Assembly (NCBI GenBank): GCA_022509065.1
Contig: JAFLTY010000002.1
Location: 46,031 to 110,030, forward strand
Reading direction: 5' to 3'
From: Muribaculaceae bacterium
GTDB taxonomy: Bacteria > Bacteroidota > Bacteroidia > Bacteroidales > Muribaculaceae
Length of the DNA stretch: 64,000 nucleotides
The notes below the pieces were generated by a model that was not told where the DNA came from, searched no databases, and saw only the letters and a program-made list of their open reading frames with translations. The translations under genes and the position numbers were made by a program. Positions 52,740 through 62,200 of the stretch are shown here, piece after piece (positions within the stretch are counted from its first letter, which is position 1; the number at the start of each line of letters is the position of its first letter).

Positions 52740-55049
52740 ATGAAAAGTGAACTGATAGTCGATATACAACCGGACGAAGCTTCTATTGCTTTGTTGGAGG
52801 ACTCGCGTCTTGTATCTTTGCAGAAGGAGGCGCGTAACATTGCATATTCTGTCGGCGATATATATATCGCAAAGGTCAAGAAACTCATGCCCGGGCTTAA
52901 TGCTGCTTTTGTCAACGTAGGGTATGAGAAGGACGCTTTCCTGCACTATCTTGACTTGGGACCGCGGTTTGCGACATATAAAGAGTTCATGTCCAAGTTG
53001 ATGTCCGACAAGAGGCAGGTTCCCGATATATCAAAAATGCAGATGGATAGCGATATCGATAAGCATGGTTCGATAGCCGATCAGATTCAGCCCGGTCAGG
53101 AACTGATGGTTCAGATTGTCAAGGAACCCATTTCTTCGAAAGGTCCCAGACTTACCACCGAAATTACCTTTACCGGTCGCTATATGGTGCTCATTCCTTT
53201 CGGTGAAAAAATTTCTGTTTCGCAGAAAATTAAAACTGCTGAAGAGAAATCGCGTCTTAGACAACTCATCGCTTCCATTAAGCCCCCCAATTTCGGAGTA
53301 ATTATTCGTACGTCTGCCGAAGGTAAAAGGGTTGCCGAGTTGATTAACGAAATGAAGACCCTGCTCAATTATTGGAACGAGACATGTGCCCGTTGTCAAA
53401 AGCTCTCGGTGCCCTCTCTCGTTTTTGAGGAGGAGAGTCGTATCGTAGGTATGCTTCGCGATGTCTTCACGCCTGAGTTCGAGGCCATCCATGTCAATGA
53501 CGAAGAGGTGCGTCGCCAAATTGCCAACTATGTCTCGTTAATCGCTCCTGATTGCAAGGATATCATACATCTGTATGACAAACCGGAGCCGATTTTTGAC
53601 ACTTTCGGAGTAACTCGCCAAATAAAGTCGTCATTCGGGAAAACAGTTTCGTTCAAATCCGGCGCTTACATTATCATTGAACATACCGAAGCTCTTCATG
53701 TCATTGACGTTAACTCCGGAAACCGAACTAAAGCGGGTAATGACCAGGAAACGAACGCTTTGGATGTAAACTTACGAGCGGCCGACGAAATTGCCCGTCA
53801 GTTGCGTCTGCGCGATATGGGTGGCATTATCGTTATAGATTTCATCGATATGACCAAGAACGAGCACCGTCAACAGCTGTACGACCACATGAAGGAGATT
53901 ATGGCAAAGGATCGCGCTCGTCATAACATACTGCCGCTAAGCAAATTCGGTCTCATGCAGATAACGCGTCAGCGTGTCCGCCCCGCCCTCGATATCGTCA
54001 CCGACGAGTCTTGTCCTTCGTGTCACGGCCAGGGTAGGGTGCAACCTTCGTTGCTTTTCACTGACACGTTGTTCGAAAAACTCGAATACGTGTGTAAGAG
54101 TCTTAATATTGCTGACTTCATTCTTTATGTGCACCCCTATGTGGACGCTTACATAAAGAAGGGATGGATATGGTCGCTGGCAAGCAAATGGAAAAGAGCC
54201 CTGGGTCATAACTTCCGTGTCGTCCCGGATCAGTCGCTTGCCTATCTGGAGTATAAGGTCGTGGATAAGGATGGTAATGTACTCGATCTCAAGGAAGAAA
54301 AAGATACCGAGAAGGCTTCCCGAACAAAACACAACGAACGTAACTCATTGCGCGGTCTCCTTTCAATAGACGAGGAGGCATCAGAGGTTCAGGAAAAAAC
54401 TTCTTCCAAAACAAAGAAGCAGCAGACTGAAGTGGCTAACAATGCTAAAAATAATGCTGACTCAAGTAATGCCAAAAGCATTGTGGAGCCAATTAATGCC
54501 AAGAAAAAAGCCGAGTCATTAGAAAAAAATGACAACGAAAACGAAAACAAGATGTCTGTGGCTGTTGAACCTGCCTTAAAGAACCCTCGTAAAAAAGAAA
54601 GTAAAAATAAAAACACATCAGTTGACGAAACAAATCTCACTCAATCGCCTGTTATTGGCGAAATTGCTGAAAATCAACTGACTAATTCTGACGCTGTAAA
54701 ATCGGTAACTAATCGGGGAGATTCCGGCGAAAGAACTCGTCAAAAATCTGCCCGTAAGCAACCAAGGTCTACCGAAAAGAAAACTGATAAAAACTCTGAC
54801 AAAAGGTCGGAGAATGCCTCCGCGCTGTCAAATCACGGGGACAGTGATGTCCTTTCGGTGCCTAACGAAGTCTCCGGTAATAACAGCAGCTCTGCGCCCA
54901 TAACTTCCACCCCGGATGTAGATACTTCGACTAAGAGTAATGACACTTCAGCTCAGAAAGTTGAGTCGGCCGATAGTGTGAAATCGAAAAGGCCATCTCC
55001 TAAGAAACGTGGAAGGCAAAAAGCAAATAATTCCCAGAATCCTTCTTAG
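52740..55049 (+). CDS. rng: Ribonuclease E/G with long C-terminal tail
   Basis: A 769-residue enzyme for processing rRNA precursors and decaying mRNA. The N-terminal S1-like part (MKSELIVDIQPDEASIALLEDSRLVSL... GDIYIAKVKKLMPGLNAAFVNVG) and catalytic core (EHTEALHVIDVNSGNRTKAG, IVIDFIDM) are normal. The zinc link is CPSCHGQGR near residue 424. The core ends near residue 520. The remaining 250 residues are a low-complexity, charged tail rich in K, E, N, S, unlike the roughly 520-residue RNase G. It may be a partner-docking tail as in RNase E. ATG 52740 is chosen since 30 codons upstream lack family sequence. Confidence 0.93.
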   Translation: MKSELIVDIQPDEASIALLEDSRLVSLQKEARNIAYSVGDIYIAKVKKLMPGLNAAFVNVGYEKDAFLHYLDLGPRFATYKEFMSKLMSDKRQVPDISKMQMDSDIDKHGSIADQIQPGQELMVQIVKEPISSKGPRLTTEITFTGRYMVLIPFGEKISVSQKIKTAEEKSRLRQLIASIKPPNFGVIIRTSAEGKRVAELINEMKTLLNYWNETCARCQKLSVPSLVFEEESRIVGMLRDVFTPEFEAIHVNDEEVRRQIANYVSLIAPDCKDIIHLYDKPEPIFDTFGVTRQIKSSFGKTVSFKSGAYIIIEHTEALHVIDVNSGNRTKAGNDQETNALDVNLRAADEIARQLRLRDMGGIIVIDFIDMTKNEHRQQLYDHMKEIMAKDRARHNILPLSKFGLMQITRQRVRPALDIVTDESCPSCHGQGRVQPSLLFTDTLFEKLEYVCKSLNIADFILYVHPYVDAYIKKGWIWSLASKWKRALGHNFRVVPDQSLAYLEYKVVDKDGNVLDLKEEKDTEKASRTKHNERNSLRGLLSIDEEASEVQEKTSSKTKKQQTEVANNAKNNADSSNAKSIVEPINAKKKAESLEKNDNENENKMSVAVEPALKNPRKKESKNKNTSVDETNLTQSPVIGEIAENQLTNSDAVKSVTNRGDSGERTRQKSARKQPRSTEKKTDKNSDKRSENASALSNHGDSDVLSVPNEVSGNNSSSAPITSTPDVDTSTKSNDTSAQKVESADSVKSKRPSPKKRGRQKANNSQNPS

Positions 55050-55052
55050 CCA

Positions 55053-55997
55053 TTATTTGGATTGGAGACCTGTGTGGGATTGGTGACTAATAAGTGTAAA
55101 TTTCGGGGTCACGATACCGCCAAAGCCGGTCTTAAACCTGAATAAGCCCTCATTCTGAACACCCTGTACCGATGTGGGTCCATAGTCGAGGATAGCATTG
55201 CTCTGATTTTCCTCTTCCAACAATTGATGACGATAATACGAGATGAGGGCGTATGCCATAAAGGTCATTGCCCCGTTTTCACGTCCTGTTTCGGTGTCAC
55301 CGCTGTTTATGACTTGTACTATATCATCGCGCACTTTGAAGCAATATGCACCGGCACAAGCTTCACCGTCGCCATTTACTACCATCCAGAAATCCGCCGG
55401 AACAATAGCTGCCGTTTCAATAACAGCTTTTTCGGTCATCGCCATCTCATAGTTGTGATGGTGGTGATGGATTGCAATCAGTCGATAACATGTATCGGGA
55501 CTATCGGCGCGAACAAGTTGTAGTCCGGCGTCGACAGCTCGTTTTAGGTTGCGACGTGAGTTGCGGTTCCACTTCTCTGTACCAATTGCTTCCTTCAAAT
55601 CCACATGGAACGATGTATCAGTGATTACTATATCGGTGGGTCGTCGAAAGCCTTCGAAAAAGGCCGATTCTAAATCGCCGTAAACAGTGGGAGGTGTGAC
55701 TAATTTGTAACCGTCGGTTTCAGAAAGTTCATTTCGAAGTAATGTGCCGAATGACATAACTTCTTGAAGGGAGATGTCGCTCGTCACGCTAAGCGCCATG
55801 TAGGGCGCCGACCATGGCGAACACAGTGTGTCGTTCTTAAGTCCGAAAGCTATGCCGATACGATTGTCAGCTACTGCACATACTACGGATTCGGCGCGCG
55901 GTTGGTTTAGGCGTAGAAACGCATCTGACCCAAACACTGTCGTTGGACGTAGACCAACGCGACAATAATCCTCCAAACTTAAGAATTCAATTTTCAT
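55053..55997 (-). CDS. GNAT family N-acetyltransferase, FemAB-like
   Basis: A 314-residue protein with two GNAT-type halves. TFHVDLKEAIGTEKWNRNSRRNLKRAVDAGLQLVRA is the FemAB-like bridge, followed by a GNAT core (GEACAGAYCFKVRDDIVQVINSGD and ENGAMTFMAYALISYYRHQ). A run of five histidines (IAIHHHHHNYEMAM) is natural. Substrate is unknown; FemAB relatives add amino acids to peptidoglycan or acylate small molecules. It converges with rng with only three bases between stops. Confidence 0.75.
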   Translation of the reverse strand: MKIEFLSLEDYCRVGLRPTTVFGSDAFLRLNQPRAESVVCAVADNRIGIAFGLKNDTLCSPWSAPYMALSVTSDISLQEVMSFGTLLRNELSETDGYKLVTPPTVYGDLESAFFEGFRRPTDIVITDTSFHVDLKEAIGTEKWNRNSRRNLKRAVDAGLQLVRADSPDTCYRLIAIHHHHHNYEMAMTEKAVIETAAIVPADFWMVVNGDGEACAGAYCFKVRDDIVQVINSGDTETGRENGAMTFMAYALISYYRHQLLEEENQSNAILDYGPTSVQGVQNEGLFRFKTGFGGIVTPKFTLISHQSHTGLQSK

Positions 55998-56104
55998 GTC
56001 TCAATTATGTGTCTTGCTTTCCCTTCGCCCAATATATATTGGTTTATAATGTATTGAGCATTAATTTGTTATATTTGCTATTGGCTGTGGTAATGCGTCA
56101 TCCT

Positions 56105-56713
56105 TTACAGTTCGCCGATGCCTTCGCGCAAAACAATTGGGTCGTCAGGATCAGACAGGTCAACTATGGTCGAATGTTCCAGGATACTGCGTCCTCCATC
56201 AATGACAACGGCAACATCGTTTGCGTAGGTGACGGCCAGGTTTTCGGGTTCGGCAGCCGATTCCGGGTCAGCGTCAGGGATATCCACCGAACTCGAAAGC
56301 AATGGATTGCCGAGCTCTTCGGCTAATCTTCTGGCAATGGTATTGTCGGGAATTCGCAAACCGATGGTCTTGCGGTTCTTGAAAATTTTGGGAAGTCTGG
56401 TAGAGGCCGGTAGAACAAAAGTGAAAGGTCCCGGTAAGTAATTTTTCAAAGTCGAAAAAGCCGTGTTGTCTATGCGGACATATTCCGAGGCCTGACTGAG
56501 GCCGGAACATACCAAAGACAGAAGGTTTTTATTGGGGTCAAGTCCTTTGAGTCGACACAGATTTTCGATGGCTTTCTTGTTAAGTGCGTCAACACCAAGG
56601 CCGTATACAGTGTCGGTAGGATAAATAACTATATAGCCGTCACGAAGCGCGTCTACCGCTTCAGCTATGTGGCGCTCGTTTATATTTGTGTCATATATTG
56701 TCAGTACTTTCAT
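56105..56713 (-). CDS. Sua5/YciO/YrdC family protein (L-threonylcarbamoyladenylate synthase-like)
   Basis: A 202-residue YrdC-fold protein. GYIVIYPTDTVYGLGVDAL and KGLDPNKNLLSLVCSGLSQASEYVRI are typical, and GPFTFVLPAST and RKTIGLRIPDN complete the domain. TsaC/Sua5 enzymes make threonylcarbamoyl-AMP for tRNA t6A. The short length and the KGLDPNKNLLSL form look more like the YciO subgroup, whose role is less clear. It overlaps the B3/4 gene by four bases. Confidence 0.88.
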   Translation of the reverse strand: MKVLTIYDTNINERHIAEAVDALRDGYIVIYPTDTVYGLGVDALNKKAIENLCRLKGLDPNKNLLSLVCSGLSQASEYVRIDNTAFSTLKNYLPGPFTFVLPASTRLPKIFKNRKTIGLRIPDNTIARRLAEELGNPLLSSSVDIPDADPESAAEPENLAVTYANDVAVVIDGGRSILEHSTIVDLSDPDDPIVLREGIGEL

Positions 56714-57375
56714 GGCCGGTATATTTTAACGTCTATATTAGTTGCACTTGCGTATTGTACGAGCAATTTTTCTATCCTTTGCGATGTGTCGAGTGCAGAA
56801 GGATAGTCCCCGTAACAATTGACAGTAACCACAAGTCTTCTCGTGGTATGCGACAGTTTTGTGCGTTCGTTATCGCTTGTGGGTGTGCCCACTCCTCCTG
56901 TGCTATCACGCCAAACCGGCAGTCCTTCAATATTAAGCGCACCGCGTCCTATCGCTTCGTAAGGTTCATTGGCTCGACCAACTCCGAGAGTAAGAGTGTC
57001 ACCGTTGATTTTATCTCTATCAAAAGCTCCGATTGAATGACCGGTTTCCAGAGAAACAAGGTTGATAAGGTCGACGACTGAGTCACTCCTGTACAAATCA
57101 AGGCCTTTCACAGCCCTTCTTGTGAGAGCCTCTGCCGAGGGTCGGTACCTATTCGGGTCTTTACCGAAGTCTTTATAAGCCCGACGGGTAGCCAATATGG
57201 CAGGGCATTTGTTAACCGATTCGATAGCCAAGGTATCCTTTAGCCTTTGGCTTGTCTGTGTAATCTCCTCCCACAATGTTTCATCAGTGGGCTCATTCAC
57301 AATATCGGCCGTTATGCACGCCACAGTCAGTTGTGGCGCTTTCTGGCCGATTATATCTTCAAAGAGTAGTCTCAT
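56710..57375 (-). CDS. B3/4 domain protein
   Basis: A 221-residue protein made of the B3/B4 domain otherwise found in the PheRS beta subunit. Conserved pieces are DFGKDPNRYRPSAEALTRRAVKGLDLYRSDSVVDLINLVSLETGHSIGAFD and GVGTPTSDNERTKLSHTTRRLVVTV. In PheRS this domain edits misacylated tRNA; stand-alone copies may act on free aminoacyl-tRNA, but this is unproven. It shares a four-base overlap with the YrdC/YciO-type gene. Confidence 0.85.
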   Translation of the reverse strand: MRLLFEDIIGQKAPQLTVACITADIVNEPTDETLWEEITQTSQRLKDTLAIESVNKCPAILATRRAYKDFGKDPNRYRPSAEALTRRAVKGLDLYRSDSVVDLINLVSLETGHSIGAFDRDKINGDTLTLGVGRANEPYEAIGRGALNIEGLPVWRDSTGGVGTPTSDNERTKLSHTTRRLVVTVNCYGDYPSALDTSQRIEKLLVQYASATNIDVKIYRP

Positions 57376-57418
57376 GCGGATTGATTGGTTTATAATTCGA
57401 TGAAGTGGTTATAAGCAC

Positions 57419-58492
57419 TCATATTCCCATCAGGTCGCGGTAAATATCGAGCGCAACACATATATCCTTTTCAGATACGGTAACGTTTATTTCGGGTTTG
57501 CCGAAATCAGATAAAAGTACAAAATCGATATTACCCGAGTCTATGTTCTTTTTATCTTGACGCATATACTCTAACAGTTTGGGATAGTCATCGCACGTAA
57601 TATCATAAGGGCCGTAACTATTTTTGACATAAGTTGCAAGTTTATGCAACTCAGCACTGTCAAAGCCCTTAAGCATATTGGATAACACGGTTTCAACGAC
57701 GAGACCCTGTGCAACTGCGAAACCATGCGCCAAAGTCGATTTACGGTCATTGACGGCCAGCGACTCAAGAGCGTGACCTATTGTATGGCCGTAATTAAGA
57801 ACCTTGCGTAATCCTGATTCATGTGGGTCGGCGTCAACAACATCTTTCTTGATGAGAACGCTTTCCTTTATGAGGCCTATGAGTGCGTCAGGGTTGACGG
57901 GAGGTAAAGTCACATCGTACGCCATTACTTTGTCAAAACATTGTTTTCCCTTAAGCATAGCGTGCTTTATCATTTCCGCATACCCCGACAACATGTCGTA
58001 GTTGGTAAGGGTTTGGAAAAATACAGTGGAAATTATAACGACGTCAGGGCAATAGAAAAGGCCTACATGGTTTTTAAAACCGTTGAAGTTTATTCCTGTC
58101 TTTCCGCCAACTGACGCGTCGACAGCGCTCAAAAGTGTTGTCGGAACGTTAACTACTGTAAGGCCTCGTTTGAAAGTGGCTGCTGCTAAACCTCCCAAAT
58201 CTGACACCATACCTCCGCCAAGGTTGATAAAGAGTGCAGAACGGGTAGCCTGCGCATCGCTTAACTGTTTCCATAAACCGGTGAGTTGTTCTATATTTTT
58301 GTTGTCATCGCCGGCTGGAGATGTTATTTTATGAGCCTTTCGGATGGTCTCAGATTGGCTTTCAAGGATGGGCATCACGAATTTAGCGGTATTAACGTCC
58401 ACATGGACGAAAATATCGGAAAAATTATTCTCTGCGACATATTTCTCGAGAGTATCAGCGACATTGTTGGTGAAAATCAATTTGGTATTCAT
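57419..58492 (-). CDS. aroB: 3-dehydroquinate synthase
   Basis: A 357-residue enzyme of the shikimate pathway. The NAD site is GGGMVSDLGGLAAATFKRGLTVVNVPTTLLSAVDASVGGKTGIN. The zinc/active-site region has ESVLIKKDVVDADPHESGLRKVLNYGHTIGHALE. All are canonical and the length is normal. It lies between a HAD phosphatase and the B3/4 gene on the minus strand. Confidence 0.96.
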   Translation of the reverse strand: MNTKLIFTNNVADTLEKYVAENNFSDIFVHVDVNTAKFVMPILESQSETIRKAHKITSPAGDDNKNIEQLTGLWKQLSDAQATRSALFINLGGGMVSDLGGLAAATFKRGLTVVNVPTTLLSAVDASVGGKTGINFNGFKNHVGLFYCPDVVIISTVFFQTLTNYDMLSGYAEMIKHAMLKGKQCFDKVMAYDVTLPPVNPDALIGLIKESVLIKKDVVDADPHESGLRKVLNYGHTIGHALESLAVNDRKSTLAHGFAVAQGLVVETVLSNMLKGFDSAELHKLATYVKNSYGPYDITCDDYPKLLEYMRQDKKNIDSGNIDFVLLSDFGKPEINVTVSEKDICVALDIYRDLMGI

Positions 58493-58512
58493 AGTTTTAC
58501 GATAAAGGGGTG

Positions 58513-59286
58513 TTAAAAAGTCTTCTTGTTTAATTCTAATAACAAATCAGGAAGCTTTTCGGCAAATTGTGGCATAGAATCGAAAACGATATTGGCTCCG
58601 GCATCAATTAATTTATGCCTTGGTATGGGACCGGTATTTACTCCTATAGTAAAGATGCCGGCGGCCACACCCGAAATTATGCCCAGCGGAGCATTTTCAA
58701 CTACGATGGCTTCCTTGGGATCGACTCCGGCAAGTTTCAGAGCTTTAAGATATGGTTCGGGATCGGGTTTACCTTTGCTAACATCATGCGCAGTGATGCG
58801 ACGTTCGGGAGGGAAAGCGCCGTGAAAATCGTTATTAATTCGATCCAGAAGGGAAGCTTGCCCTGACCCTGTAACCAACACTGGAAGGATGTTGTTTGCA
58901 ATGAGGGTGTTAACCATGTCGAGAGCTCCCGGCATAATCCGGGCTTTGTTATCCGTCTGAAAATATAACGATTTTCGGGCGTATAAGTCTTTTGCCTCCT
59001 CGTCGGTGGCCTGACGGCCGAAAGCACGCTCAAAAAGAAGGTTCACAGTGGCTTTGCCCGTCATTCCTTCATATTCAAAAAATTCCTCTACAGTAGCTTC
59101 GACACCAAGCTCGGTAATCATCTTATGCCAAGCTCGTGCATGCCAAGGCATCGAGTCATAAAGGGTGCCGTCCATGTCAATCAGAGCGGCTTTTATCCTT
59201 GTCTGATTTGCAGTCTTATGAGATATGTTTTTGGCAAAGTTATCCACGGCGGTAGCGTTTGTATTGTCAATACAGGAATTTGCCAT
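58513..59286 (-). CDS. HAD family hydrolase, beta-phosphoglucomutase-like
   Basis: A 257-residue phosphatase or phosphomutase of HAD subfamily I. The nucleophile pair is D37-x-D39 in LIDMDGTLYDSMPWHARAW. VLVTGSGQASLLDRI is motif II, GKPDPEPYLKALK motif III, and VVENAPLGIISGVAAG motif IV. A 30-residue N-terminal extension precedes the domain. Substrate is not readable. It starts two bases after the AsmA stop, so it is probably translated in tandem. Confidence 0.9.
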   Translation of the reverse strand: MANSCIDNTNATAVDNFAKNISHKTANQTRIKAALIDMDGTLYDSMPWHARAWHKMITELGVEATVEEFFEYEGMTGKATVNLLFERAFGRQATDEEAKDLYARKSLYFQTDNKARIMPGALDMVNTLIANNILPVLVTGSGQASLLDRINNDFHGAFPPERRITAHDVSKGKPDPEPYLKALKLAGVDPKEAIVVENAPLGIISGVAAGIFTIGVNTGPIPRHKLIDAGANIVFDSMPQFAEKLPDLLLELNKKTF

Positions 59287-59288
59287 AA

Positions 59289-62200
59289 TCAGATGTTGTG
59301 GCGTCTTCTACGACGGCGTGTGGAGTTGTTCACTGCAGCCAGAGAGAAAACGGCGCCGGACAGTAGCGAAGATTCGTTTAATGAGTCATCTCCGCGTTTG
59401 GACTTTCTGTTTCTTTTATTCGGTTTTTCAACTGGAAGAGGCGCGTCTATCAATCCCTCGCGGATATATTTGAGAGAATCCTCGTGAGTCAATGTGTCGG
59501 CATTGAGGTTGATGTCGGCTGCCACCGGAGTGCGGTCAATGCGCAGTCTTGAGAGACGGGCGTCACGTGCTCCGCGTTTAAACACGCTTGAAATCTCGTT
59601 CATGAGGTTTATTCGCGTCGTGTCAACTATCGCGACTTGACGTATCTGCTGTTCGCTGAACTTTGCGCCTCCCAATCTTATCTTTATTTTGTCAGGATTA
59701 CCCGAAACATTAATTCCGAATTTAAAAGGAATGGGCGATTTAAGAACGGCTATATGATAGTTGAAATTCATGTTAAAGTCATTATATCCCTGCACGCCAA
59801 TCTTGTACCTGTCGAAATCAAAAACAAAAGGATAGACATCAACCTGATTGTCGTGAACTATCATCTGCACATCCATGTGGTCGATAATGTTTTTTTCTTT
59901 GTCTTTGAACAACAACCAGCGAGACAGACTCTTGAATGTGCCGGGATCCAACAACACCAACGAGTCTCCCTTTACGCCGATAGCGGCATCCAGCGTGGGC
60001 ATGACGATGTTCATGTGCTTGTCAATATCGGTTGTGGCAGCTATATTTGCCGATATGATACCGCTGAAGTCTCGCATGACGGGAAGCATTGAGTCGACTG
60101 CGGGCACCAACTTGAGAAAACGATGCAAGTTGAAATCTTTGAGTTGCAGACCGAAACCGAATCTTAATTGGTCGGGATGCAACCCGGAGTAAAGAGCCGA
60201 AATGTCAATACTGCCCACGTCACTGCTTGCCGTGAGATTCTGCATGTTCATCGCTCCGTTGTAGATGAGGATTTTACCGTTCATGTCATGAAGGTCAAAA
60301 TCAGAGTATCTTACATGATTTGATTTCATGGACAACTCAGCATCCAGATTTTTAGGAATGAGGATTGGCATCATCGAGTCTGGAGCGTTCTCGGTAAGTT
60401 TTGCGATATGTTTTTCCAGTTCTTCTTCATCTTCGTCCAACCGGTCAAGATTGATGCGTTGTCTTTCATCTTCGGGAGTGGCCGAATAAGCCGAGCCGGT
60501 CATAATGGTCTCGGTGATTTGGTTGACATCTATAGTGTCGCTAATCATATCGAAATTGACACGCAATGGTTGCTTGCCGTCGATTGAAGTGAAAGCCTTG
60601 CGCATGTTGGATAGTCTGCCCGAGATAGTGAAATCGCTATGACCGATTTTATATTGAAGGTCGGTGATGTTGAGACTGTCGTTATTAAAAGAGATGTCTA
60701 TGTTTCGGAAACGGTTACGCAACGGCAGATAGGGAGTGTAAATACTCGCGCGCTGCGAGGTAAGTGAGCCGTCGAGTGTCCAAAGTGACAGCAAACGCTT
60801 GAAGAGAGGAGATGCACCCCAATCAAAAATGTCTAACGTGTCCTCGGCTAAATAACGTTCGTGAACTCGTGGGTATTTGCTGCGGTGACGGTTGTGTATT
60901 TCAAGAGCATATTTGGCTACGGAGTCCGGTGGTAATGACGGGTGGGTGTAATGAATAGAGTCGGCTATGTGAGAGAAACGTTGAGCAGACTTACTCTTTG
61001 CCAGTCGCCGAGCATCAAAATGAGTGTGTACATTATTGACAACAATACGTGTATCCTGACTGCCAGCTGATACCCGTCGTAAATCGAGGTCGAAGATAAA
61101 CTCGGGAGTATGGATATCATTGTTGTAAGCCTTCACTACTGTCATACCCTTGACATCACGCAAACGCACGACAGCCGAATCGTTGGTTTTCAATAAATTG
61201 AAAGTGGCTAAGCTTAGATTGCCACCCATCGGATTGATTCGTCCTTTGGTAAGACGTTCCGAAGAGTTCTGAGCAGCGAGGCTTATGTTGAATTTGCTCA
61301 AATTCATGACCAGATCAGAATGTACAATCATGGCAGTGTCAATCTGGAGGCTAACACGCATCATTGAGTCGGCTACTGTTTTTTGTCCTTTGCCAATCTT
61401 TTCAGAACTACCGAAATGAAGCTTGGCTCGATGAATGTCGAACATATTTACAGTGTCACCGGCCAGCCAATAAACGTCCTTTAGCCCTATGTCACCCTTT
61501 ATGTATAAGTTATGGAAATTCTCAGGCGACAACATTCCAGCCGACCCTTTCACATCGATACGCGCACTCACTTGTCCGCTTACCGTACCGTCGATGGCAT
61601 CACGCAAACGTTTTGGCAGCTTGTTTAGGTCTGTTGTACCCGAGACAGTGCCATCGAAAGTGGGATCCGTCAAGAGTTTAGACAAAGTGCCGGATAGCTT
61701 TATATCGGTAGCCGGACCTTGGAGTTCGATATGTCGGATGTTTGCGACGGCGTCATAAGGGCTGCCGTCCGGCATCCACACGACAAGGTCAGCGGTGAAT
61801 TTATGTAAATCAAGGTTTTGCCATTTCAGCCGAGAAGGCGGAACGTTTATGGCCACTGAACAATCGGGCAATGAGGTGTCTATAGACCAAGGTTTGTTTA
61901 ACGTCACAGTGATATTGGCGGCGAATTCCGATGCATTCACTTCATAACCCTTAAAGGTACACCCGGGTATGTCGAAAGTGAACTTAAAAGGAGGAATAGT
62001 ATCGCTACCGACATTCCAAGTATCGTCGGCATGCAGTGTCATATTGACGTTGGCGTCCGTATCGATACTGTTAGCCGAAGGTATGTCATATTCACGAGCC
62101 AATTGTTCGGGAACCATAGCCAGTACCTGCGAAACATTGATAGGACGAAAAACGATGTCGCAGTTTTCTATCTTGAAACCATTTTTAAAGTTGAGCAAAG

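Noticed and set aside
56070..56077. TATATTTG on the plus strand pointing into the YrdC/YciO-type gene
   Set aside because: No -33 element and no plausible gene downstream on that strand.
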